Source: Bostrychus sinensis
Taxonomy: Eukaryota; Chordata; Actinopteri; Gobiiformes; Eleotridae
Length of the DNA stretch: 64,000 nt
Assembly (NCBI GenBank): GCA_020698575.1
Contig: CM036258.1
Location: forward strand, 23,766,795 to 23,830,794
Direction of reading: 5' to 3'
Positions 48,401 through 60,400 of this stretch are shown here, one piece after another. The translations under genes and the position numbers were made by a program. Within the stretch, counting starts at the first letter, position 1; the number at the start of each line of letters is the position of its first letter. The notes under the pieces are model-generated. The model saw nothing but the letters and a program-made list of their open reading frames with translations, did no database searches and had not been told where the DNA came from.

Positions 48401-51400
48401 TCACCTGCCTCTGCTCCTGTGCAGCGTTCACGTCCTGTGGACACAGTTTTATTTCACTACACTGAAGCTAAAACGCACTTGATGTTAGCGCCAAAGCGGT
48501 GCACGTCTCTTCTTTCCCCGCTGTCCCCGCTACAGCAGCAGCTGCATGCGCCCCGACGCGCGCGGACAGGACGAGTGGCCGCTGCGCGCATAAAGAGGAG
48601 CAGAGAAGGGAACGGATGAAAATAAAGTAGAAAACGTATCAGCGCTATTCGTTTAATGCATTTTCATTCCGTGTCCTTGCGGTAAACTGCAGGTAAACGA
48701 AAGTGACTGTAGTGACTGTAACGCAAGTAACTAATTGGGTATTTTGTTAGTAACTGTAATATTACTTACTGGGGGGCTCAAAAGTAACGCGTTACCCCCT
48801 TGACAATTGTAATCTCGTTACTTTGTAATGCGTTACTCCCAACACTGCTAATTTGTAGGTACATACTGTCATTGATCAGGCTCATTATGCCTTATTGTGC
48901 GCTGACACACGGGACAGTAGAAGCGCAGCCGTGAAAGGGGAGGGGGGCGGAGGAGACTGAACGGTAAATGCGGGGCTGAGAGGCGTGTTTAGGAAAAAGA
49001 CCCACACCTGGCAACAGCAGGACTGGGACGAGCGCGCGGGGGAGAGAGACAGCGAGGGCGTGGAGTGCACGGGGCGTGGGAGGAGATACTCGGCACAGGT
49101 GCGGTAAAGTGGTCAAATACTACGTCACAGTTGCCTATCTGGAACTATTGAGCAGAAATCCCACTGTTTGACCCTAGGAGGGCAGCACTCTGACGGTTTT
49201 CACTACAAAATGTGAATTTAGACCTTTTTTTACAAAACAGTCAAACATAAGACTATAAATAGTGAGATGTATCACTAAAGCCCTGTTTGTACAGCTGATC
49301 AGCTCAAAAAAAATGGTGTAGGGGTGAGTTACTCTTTAAATTTGCTCTGGCGCCATCTTAGTTATTTCCGCTAGGAGCTTAGCTTCTGAATTTGTAAGAT
49401 GTGCTGCAGATAAATCAGCCGGGGGAAAAAGACTCGCTGTGGCTGAGGAACCAGACTGTCCTGCTTTTCCAAAGAAAGTAGGAAGAGCTGGCTGGCCAGG
49501 CTAATGCAGCACTAGAAACATTATTCATTCATTTTCTACCGCTTATTCACGTTAGGGGTCGCGGGTGACGCGGGCGCCCAGTAACTTTGGGCCGCAGGCG
49601 GGGTACACCCTGGACAGGGGCCAGCTTGTCGCAGGGCTGACACAGAGACGAACACAGACAGACAACCATTCACTCTCACATTCATTCACTACTCACATTC
49701 ACTATTCATTCACTTCAATCAATTCTTTGATACTGATATTGCATGCATATATCAATATCTGTATCAAAGAATTGATACTTAGCATTGCACTACAAAATAT
49801 CACAATCACAGCACAATATTCTTTCCCAGCCTTACTTTACAATGCAACAATAGCATAGTTTTTTTTATATATGTGTTACTACATTTATAAAATATTTGAT
49901 TCAACTCTATTGGCATGATGTACAGAGACACATGATATCTATACATCATTGTTTATATATCTGTCTATAAAAATGATCAGGGAAAGGTTTTTGTTTTTTT
50001 TAAACAGACAGGTTGTGCTTTATTGTCTTTATTTAATCAAAGCTGAACTGACCTTGACTTTGATAATTCTGCTCTTGAAGTTGTTCAGAACGACCACAAT
50101 GTCATCCGAGTCTGCAGGAGAGTCTGTGCCATCATGGCTGAAATACAAGAGACACAACAAACATTTACAACTAGCCTTAAAAATAATATCTATCATCAGA
50201 ATGTATCCAGTCACCTGTATATCCTGTAGATCTCATCAGAGCGTCCCTTTCTCAGCTTCAGGACATAGGCACCGGGGTTTGCTTTAAGCTGAAAGTATCC
50301 CTACAAAACACACCAGAGGAAGCTCAGGCACAACCATATAAGACATAAGTCATCACAGTGTAGACTCAACCAAAGTAACCTACCAGGTTGGCCATGACGA
50401 TAGTGTCTACAATGACAGGCTCAGATGCTGTTCCCAGGGTGAACTGGAGGCCTCGAGGTGGCTGTCCAGAGCTCACGTCAAAACAGTGGCCTTCCAGTAA
50501 GAGGTGCTCCAACTCATACTCTGCTGCTATTATAGTGTCAACCTGTAGTAAGACAAGTCAGAAACATACACAGGTCATTAGCACATACACTACAGTGTAT
50601 GTGATGTGAGTGCAGAGAACATATAGCTGGTACTAAAGGTGGTCCTAAAGTCATGCAGGTCTCGTACCTCCTGGAGATAGATGTTGTCCAGGTCATATCT
50701 GGTATGTACAGATTCCACCATCCAGCTCTCAGGAGTGTTCAGATTCAGAGTGAACAGAGGAGACTGAGGCATGTCCAGGAACTTGGCCAGAGGTCCAGGA
50801 GAAAAGCTGCCATCTGCCTGGAACACTACTTCTGGCTCCAGCACATAGCGGTAAAAACTGTGAGAAAATACAAAATGACAGAGATTAGACAGGTACTGTG
50901 TTGATCCCAGTTCAGAATGCAAACCTCAACTCTGTGTGGTTAAATATATGGTGAGTGTTGAAAGTGAGAACAAGTCATCAAAAAATATTTTTTTCTTAGG
51001 GTTGGAAATAGTATTTTATTTTAGGGGCCATTTAGAGAAAAAAGCAATGATGCAATTGCGGATTTGCTTTTTGTTTAAACAATTTCCATTTTCCGAATAC
51101 AGAATTTTTTGAAGACACAAGAGGAGGAAGCTCCACACTTGTGCATTTTTGTGTACTGGGAAATACAATATACACTCTGGATGGAGCTTCAGATTTGATC
51201 AGTTCTGCCCCAAAAGACCACAAGATGTAAACGTTGAAGTGAAAGAACTAAGCCTTGGCTGATTGTGGTGATTTTATAAGCAGGGTGAACAGAGCCATCT
51301 GCTGGCTTCACAGGCTTACTACAGATATTCACACCTCGAGAGTATCTGTGCTGATGCAGATTGGAGCTAGCCTGACTGTTGCATTTTCCTGGCCAATGTT

Positions 51401-54400
51401 GTCAAGTAAACATCCCCTTAGTCTGGTAAAAAAAAAAAAAAAAAAAAAAACCTGGAGTACTAGTATATTCCCTTTAGTAGACAGTAGTTCTCTCTTTTGT
51501 CCACCAGGGAGTGTGGACCCATTCCCCTTCAATTGCATGTAATCAAATCATGTAAGGGCACACACAGGTCAGACTGAGGAGAAAATCCCATCGTGACTTT
51601 TCTAATATCCTTCAGAAGACATATAAGCAAGAGAGGCTTGAGTACTGCGCGTGTGGATAAACTGCTTGTTTACTTACCTTTTCAATGGCATTTCAGACAG
51701 CTTGGATTGGCAGTTCATGAAGACTCTGAGGTTGACATTTACCAGCTGCTTCAGAACCTGACAACAGAGAGGGGACAGGTGTTATAACAGGTGTTATACC
51801 TATAAAAGCAGGAACGCAGAGACATTGAAACATTAAGTAGATTAATCTTTTGACCCCATATAAGCATTTAAACTTACTGTCAGCAGTGGGGCTAGTTTCT
51901 GTGCATCCCTTGTAACAGGGTCCACCACAGCAACAACGTCAAAATACACATCCCCTTCTTTTGGTCGGAGCTTTACAGCACTGTCGCAAAACATAATTAA
52001 TATTCACAATATTTTAAACCATGTCAAACCAAGTATTCATACTTATTTCTGCCTACCTGTGGCGGTCAACAGCAAAGTCATACTCCACTCTGGCCTCTCC
52101 TTTGGGCTGAGAGGAAAGAAGAGCATCCACTTTCATCACCAAGTCGCTGGCCCTGTGAAACAAAACACACAATTAGTATATGTCAACTAAAAACAGAAAG
52201 TTGTATAAAGTCTGCTAAAGAATTACCTGTCCTCCTCGATTCCAAAATGCTGCACTTTGCTTTTGATTCTCTCACCGGATGTCTTCAGGATGATGCTCTC
52301 CAGAAGAAGGAAGTCGTCCTGGTTAAAGACCTCCTCATCCTCGAGTGGACCTATGATCTGGAGCAAGAAAACACTATATTAGTTGTATTAATGCATCCCT
52401 GTGGGTTTCTAGATCAAAAGTAAGAGTTTCTAGGATGCCAAAACATTCTATAAGAAGTCTGCATTTATTCAAAATCATATTGTTTCTGTGTGTGTGCGTT
52501 GTTTTTTTTAAAGGGACTATATTATGCTTTTATTCATATTTTTAATCCAATCTTGGTCTCCTCAAGAATAAGAAAGTACTCCACAAAAACCAGTGAGGAG
52601 ACCAGCAGATCGCAGCAGAGAGCAGTGTTGTTGAACATAATCAAAGAAAAAAATCTTTTTACTTCCTTAAATTTTTGGTATGATGCCCTTTCACTACAAA
52701 ATGAAAAATAGCTGTGAGGAAACAGTGGAAACAGAGCTGTACACCATTTATTTGGCTGAAGGAATGAGAGCAGACTGGATGTAGAGGGTTTGTTGTTTGG
52801 TCAGTGCTTCCTGGAGTGGGCTGGGGTTTGTGGGAGAGGCGGAGGTTTGTGCAATCAAGCATTTTTAGGCCTCAGAACGGCCGTACCAGAGAGGATTACT
52901 TAAGCTTGGATTGTTTTAGGTGTAAAAATATGAATATAGAACAGGTACAGTTATTATTATTTAACACATCAACATTTTTCTCAACAAATATATTTGTGAC
53001 ATACCTGGCTTCTGGTGGAATTAAGTTCTTTTTGCTTCCAGATTATGGCCCCAACAGAGTTCATTGGACCATTCAGAAGTTTAGAAATCCTTCTGTAACC
53101 AATGACATCAGCATGTTTTGCAACACATTGGTTGCAAAAATCTTGACCACATTGTTTTTACCTGTCATTAGACGTTTCCTGTGTGACACCTTTGTAAAGA
53201 GACACCTTTTTGTAGCTCAGACAAGAGGAAGGATGGTTTTCTAATCACTTTCTTCATGTGTTCAATACTTTTTCCCCATGCCATTCCATTTTTTTTTTTA
53301 CAAACTGAATTTCTTAATTTATCTGTTTTGTTTTTTTTTGTACGTATGGATTACTTGGTACTGACATCTAGTGAAAAAAAAACAGTAGCCAGGTGAGAAA
53401 TATATTTGTTGACTGTGACGTGTTCAGTACCTATTTTGCCTGCTGTATATGTATCCATACATTAATCTGAGTGATACACATTTGTTTGCAAGGTGTATAA
53501 CTGCTCCCAGACTACTCCTTCTGTTAGGGTTAGGGTTATGACCATATATTTGTCAATAATTAAATTGGGAATTTGACATTTTAGGATCCTGGAGAACAAA
53601 ATTTAATAACTTCTACTGAAATGTAATACTTTTAAGACCTTGGGGTGCCCTGGCAGAGACAGTTTATTGATGAGGAGTGAAGAAAAAAATGACTCACTCG
53701 TCCATTGCTTATGACTGCTCTTTGTCCTTTCTTCAGTTTGAGCACATCTCGGCAGAAGGCGGCGTGGGAGAGCAGGAAGTCATATTTGGAGTCTTCATAA
53801 GCGCTCTTGAACAATGACACATCCATGCCCTGAAAGATACATAGATTGTTGTGTGAAAAGATAAGCAGCATATTAAAAATAAAATAACAAAGCAATAACA
53901 AAAGATTCTCCTCACCCCAACAGCAAACTCTAATATATCAGTCCCCCTCTCCAGAGCAGCAGCTGTCTCCTCTTTAGCCATCTTGGTGATAAAGTTCTTA
54001 GCATTGGTAGCAGATTGTGTTTGCATGGCTGCCCACACAGCACGTGCCACGCGGCTAGTCTCTGCAGACACACTGCCGGACGGGTTGTTGATCATTCCCA
54101 GTCGGACATTGTTACTGGATTTCTATAACAAAGACAGATTATTATTTTAGCTAGACATAATCCGAATGTGAATGCAGTCACTGAGATGTTTTTACCATGT
54201 GTCTGATAGCATCGTAGAGCAGCTTGCGACCTGAAGGTGTGTCAAAGTCTCCCACTACCCAGTAGGTCACTGGACGGATGTAGCCATCGTCTGAAAGTAA
54301 TAAAGCAAGAAAGATGGTGTCAATAAAAGGTTATACTATACAGGTCAACTTTTAACTAGAAGGAATGTACCCTGTAGAAAAATGTAGAAAACTGAGGAAT

Positions 54401-57400
54401 GTAGAAAACTGTATGAATTTATGTTTTATGGTTAAAATATTTGTTTAAACCATTTATAATCATGCATAACCGCTAGCATCCTAGTCCTGCATGCAGTTAC
54501 AATGAATACAAAATGTGCATTGGTGATGTAAAACAAAAAACACATGCATTAGGGTGGATTCACACCAAAAGTAGTCTGTGTATTTACTAGGGGTATAAGA
54601 AATTATTGAAATAAAACAATATATATTGCAATATTTTATTTGGCAATATTGTATCAATATCAAAAACAGCTCTATCAATATTTTACTATATTCTTTTATT
54701 GAATATCTTGTAAATAAAACACAATCAAACACAATATTGACAATATTTCTTTTTTAAAATGATAAATTCTGGCAGTACTTTAATTTTGTCTCCTAATAAG
54801 GAGAAGGGCAACTTATTTGGGAAATGCAGGTGCAGTATTCACTGTTTTGATTAATAAATAAAATGCATTTTATAAAATTTGCATGTATAATTTGTATGTA
54901 ATGGTGTACAAGTATACAGTTTTCCAAAATCATATTGTAAAACAAACCACAATATATTGCCTTTATTACAGAATGATGATGAATGATGAATGATGATAAC
55001 CCTAGTATTTAGAAGTAGTGTTTGTATTGCTAAATGCTAATAAACCCAGATATTTTATTCTCTAACCATACTTTTTTTCCATGAATATCAATGGTAACAC
55101 TTTGTAATATGACTCAAAACAAAATAAGGGAAATGCCTTCCTTACTTGCCATCTGTGCCACCTGAAGTCCAGCATTTTCTTTTAAATGTTTACAACACAA
55201 GAGACCAACACAAGTTAGCCAGCGGCAAAGTGGCCAAGAAGATGTCTTTGCTGGTCTAAAAAAGCACAAGTATTGCTCTTAACACTGGACTTGTTGTTCT
55301 GTTTGTTTACACTTCTCCCTCCCTAATTGCAGCAGGCCATATACTACATAGCAATAATCCAACAATAAATAACATTAGGAATTGTAAGATCACATCATAG
55401 CTTCTGGTGTGACTCCACCCTTAGTCTAGAACACACAGACACCTTCATAAGATTAAAGACAAAAGTAGATTTGGACAGAAGGGACAATTTGAAGGACGAT
55501 GTTGATTACCATGCCTGTTGGTAGAAGTGAGCCCTGAAGCGGTGAAATTCCACACCATACAAGCAAAAAGGAAACGCAAAGACAGACAAGGAAAATACAT
55601 AAGGAGAGAGTCTACACTTCACACACATCCAACACATCCCATTCACTTTAGTGTACATAAGGATCCTACAACCTACACACATACCTTTCTTTGTCATGTA
55701 GTTCATGCTGTTTGCAACAGCTGTGTTTTTCTCCTTTACATCCAGAGTCAGAAAACGTGCATAATCGTCAATAAAATAGTTGTCTGCAGAAAAAAAGAAT
55801 CACATTAGCATGGTACAGCCATTTTGATTGTTTATGCAAGCGTCAGTGTCCTACTTGTGTCAGACAGGTCCAGGTATGTTCTGCTTGTGGACAGCACTCT
55901 GGGGTTAATGCGAGGAACCACATTGGGCTGATTCATGATGTAATCAATAACGTCATGATCTGTGGCCAGCTCCCCCTGACAAAAAGCACAAATAGTTTTT
56001 TAAATGCACCCAACAGGAAGCAGCCATAAGAAAAAAACAACCAGAATTTAGTAGGTAAATGTACCAGGTAGACCGCTCTCTGATAGTAGGTGGTGGTCTC
56101 CAGGATCTTCTGCATGGTGACGGTCTCCAGTTCGTCTGGGTCCAGGTGTTCTCTCTGGTAAGGTACACCATTGTACATAACCACAGGAAGGGGTCCCACT
56201 CCGGTCTGTGCATAGTACGCCTTCCCCTCCTGAGCGGTGAAAGTAAAGTCATAAATGAGATAAAGTTGGTATTCTATATGATTGGGCATCAGACACTGTT
56301 TTTGTCATGTTCATAGTAAGATTTTTTTCTTTAATCATATGACCCATATAATATGAATACCACTACCTCTACTTTCTTGGTTAATCTACTGTATAATTGT
56401 ACATGCTTTGTTTTGATATGAGACAAAAATTGGGTTTTTATTTTCGAAACAAGCTGTGTTTTTCGTAAAAAAAGCAACTTGTCGCTGTGACTTTCCTATC
56501 TCTGTTGGATTATGGAGATCTGTTTTATATGAATGCTTCAGTTTAATGTCTTCGAATGGTTGACACTATTTATCATGCTTCTCTGAGGTTCATTACTAAC
56601 TGTAAAGCAATGACAGATCACTGTGAGTTGTATTCTCAAGTGGGATGGCCAGCCCTGGCCATTCGAAGGACGAGTCATTGGTACACTTTCATTTATAAGG
56701 CAATGCTTGGACTACTGCCAACCTATATCTGTACCTTATTGTCACAGAAAAGAACTGATTCTTATTCTCTATGTTCACGAGATCCTGTGTTGCCCTCTGG
56801 TCCATTTGCTCACACTGAACTGGGCAAAAAAGCTTTTGTCCACTCTGCACCTTATGCACCTTATGGAATATGTTGCATAAAGACTGGAACTTAACTGAGT
56901 TGATTTCCTTGAATGCTTTTATATCCAAACTGAGAGGTCTAGAGGCTGACTCCACAACATGCACTTGTTTTTCATAATCTGTTTGTCTCTTCATGTTATT
57001 TTGTCTTTGTCTATGTAATTATATAACTGTATTTTGTATTTGCCACTGCCTCTTGGCCAGGACTCCCTTGAAAAAGAGATTTTTAATCTCAATGGGACTT
57101 TACTGGTTAAATAAAGGTTGGATAAATAAAAAAAATATAGTTCACATGTACTATGATGGAAATGTATTGTTTGTATAATGTACCTTTCTGTTGGTATCAT
57201 AACTAGAGTCAGGGCCAAGAACACTGCTGACTTCCACATAGGGGAATCTCTTCTCCAGCACTTTCACTACATCAGTAACAGTCAGCTGTCCACCGATGGG
57301 CACTCGGTTAAACATCTAAAGAAAAAAACAAAAACACAAGCTGAAATCTGTGGGAAGGCTAAGAGAATTTTGTGTGTGTGTCCTATCGAAGGTGAACTCA

Positions 57401-60400
57401 CCGACATGACAGCCTCAAACGCACTCTGGCTGTTGACCTCATCACAGATGTAGTTATACGCTCGGACCAGTGCCACTCCTGCATCATGCATACCATCTAT
57501 GTCATCGTCATCTGACACCACAAACACCAGCCCTATCCTTTAACACGCACAAACCAAAAATGTTAGTAGCACACATCTGACTAAATTCCTTTTTTTTTTT
57601 TTTAGCTAAAGTTAAGACATATTGTATACTACATAAGAGACATCTACTGAATGACAGCTCTCAATAGCCTGAATTGGAGCAAATAAGTTGAATGAGTTAG
57701 ATTTTTGGCAAATGGAGAAAAACTGTATACTTTTTAAATACTAGCTTCTCTTGCATTAATAGATCTTTTCTCAAAAAGTAATGGTCAAATTTTTCAGAAA
57801 ATGTAAGTATGGGGCCAAGGAAGAACGTTTTTAGAGTGAAGTCAGAACATTGCCTTTCAAGATAGGGCCAAACGTACTAACTCTAGCTACTACAAGGAAT
57901 CACTTGTAGGAAAGAACAAATGATGCGTTTTTATGGATTCTTTGCCAGAGACAACTTCTAAGCTAGAGAAGCCCAGTTTCAGTCCAGGTTGGGGCACTAT
58001 ATCTTGACTATTGCAAAATAGGGTTGATACTTTGGCAGAGGTCTGTGCTCTCCCCCTCCCTTGCATCTAGTTTAAGGGTTTTAGGACTTAAAACAAAAAG
58101 TCACATAAAATATGGTAATTTCTTGGTTTGTAAAGTTAGTGACAATAGCTTTTTGGTTCTAGGCCTTTGTCATTTTTAACCTTAAAATTCAAATCTGATA
58201 AAATAAAATTCTTTGTGACATGCTCCATTCCATAAATTTAAGTACATTTTTGAATACAAAGTTAGTTTTCCTACTTCATAATCAACAGTTCGGCTAATAA
58301 ACACTTACCTTAGTGGAATGTTATTTGAGTAAAACATCTCTGCTACACTAAGAAGGTCGACAGAGTTCTCCTGGGTCGGATTCAGAATGATCACCTGTAC
58401 ATAAATACGTAGTTAGGCATTTTATGTACAAATATTCAGATTCACAGATGGGTGTTAATAAAGTGAGGACACACCAGATTGTGGAAGTTCTTGCGGATTT
58501 GTCGGATAACCCCTGGGAAAGTCGGCCTGAGCAGTTCCTGGACATTGTACGGCCACGAGATGTACCTGTGGTCTGTCTCCAAGTTGTTAATCCACTAAAA
58601 ATAAAAATTAAGAGAATTAGGCGAGTCTGACTTTGATCTAATGCTGTTGCACATAATAATAATTCATGTCTTACACTGATAGCAGAGTGGCGGATATCAA
58701 CAGCATAATCCGACTCTGAGGGCTGGACGTTGAGTTTGAGAATGTCATGGATGTAAGGGGTCTCGATGAGTAAAGACCGTAGACCCTCCATGACTCTGGC
58801 CTCACTACGCAGCACCTCAAACACACTGCAGACAAAAAAAATTAAAACTAAGTTAAATTAGAAATAAAAATTACTTAGGTATGAAAAGCATTATATGACA
58901 TTGTTATAATGAGAATGATATTTTAAGACACCCTCTGGTGGTGGGATTTATATTAACATAATTTATTATAACATCACAAACAGGAACACATTCAAATTAT
59001 TAAGGCTATTAAAGGAATAACATATATTTTATTAGACTTCAATGAGTGTTGACTTTTACTGGAGGTAATTTTGGAGTGAAAATGTTTCAAATAGTAGGAC
59101 AGTATGGCAGCAGTAGTAGTAATTTTGTACCAGTAGTCTGTAATTATTCAATACTTACTTTAACCTAAGTAATAATTCTGTTGATGACCATTTATTATGG
59201 TTGACTGATGTTTTTTTTAGTATTTTGCCTTCTGTGAGGATGTACACAGTTTTTAAGTCTATTTTATGTATTTTTTTTATATTAACCAGTGACAATGATG
59301 ATCTTATTTTTGACTATAACAATGAAATGGTGTCAGACATTTTGCCTGTGACTGTGCTTCAAGCTATAGCAAAAGAGCTGGAAAGTAATTAAGTCACCTA
59401 CCAACCTAGCTTTTGCAACAGACAATAAGTGTTCTGGGGCCTGACCTTTTGCCAGACATTTTTGAGGACTTTCACACTGGTCTGATAAGTTCACATTTAG
59501 AGAATTGTGACTGCTTCAAAAAGTGGGTCAAAAAGTGGTGAGATTTTTCTCTGACTATACACATTTCAATTCTAAACTAAATTGGTTGTAAAAACCTTCG
59601 CACAGTTGGCCTTCTCATATAAAGCAATAAAGGGAATGGAACAACCTCCCCACTGACCTAAAAGACTCACACAAACTATGTAACCTTCACTAGGGAATTT
59701 AAAAAGTGGCTGTCGAGAGGCCAAACCTGTCAGCATTGACCAATGTGATGCTGTACTTTCTTCTTTGTCTTGGATTTGTGTGTTTTTATGTAATGTGTGC
59801 ACTGCTTTTTTGTCATATTGAATCGTAACAATTTATGATGTATTACAAGATGAAGTATTTTGTGTGTATAGAGTAAAAGCTAGTGCAGGATGCATACAGG
59901 ACTGTTGTCAATGTGCAACGTTATGGTGGGCAATGTAGGATTTGTGTTTTGGACTGATGTGAATGTATAATGCTTTATGATGACATCAGGAGCAGATTTT
60001 TTGATACTGAATAGTGAATGAAATAGTGACTGAGTAGTGGGTACTATATAATGTTGAGTGTGTATAGTTTCTACTGTAGTGTTCTTTTGTATTTGCACTT
60101 TCATATCTTGTTAAAGGTACTGTAAACAGCATGCGCTCATACTGGTTTGAAAACGGTACTGCAGTCTAAATCATAACAATGGTCTCTTTTCTGATTGGAC
60201 AATTGGAAATGCAGTATTAGAACCACCAAAACAAAAAATGTAAACATAAACAACTTGGCCAATGTGTAAAACACATTTTTAATTGTTAATAAATTAGCTT
60301 TGCCAAAGTTATCAGTAAAACAAATATATGATTTAAACATGTTTACATTATATCTTGGTACACATGTGGGTATTTTTTATGAAATATAAAAAAGATATAT

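Larger units (their letters stand above)
47188..50052. other. Large uggt1 intron filled with mobile DNA
   Basis: Lies between the sensor part and the catalytic part of uggt1. Holds a TTAA-flanked element (47643-49335) with a nested hAT MITE (48108-48847), a LINE-type fragment (49527-49695) and a 24-bp-arm hairpin (49718-49776). Open frames here, including a 168-residue one on the minus strand at 47317-47823, look like chance. Confidence 0.7.

Noticed and set aside
52804..53244. 146-residue plus-strand open frame as a coding gene
   Set aside because: It spans unique intron and part of a decayed repeat (from about 52960) and resembles no protein family; it is antisense inside a uggt1 intron.
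53526..53540. TTAGGG telomere-like repeat
   Set aside because: Only two units (TTAGGGTTAGGG) are present in unrelated sequence, within chance expectation.
59201..59392. Short plus-strand open frame ending KELESN as an exon
   Set aside because: No splice sites or homology were recognised; it lies next to a LINE remnant and antisense to uggt1.
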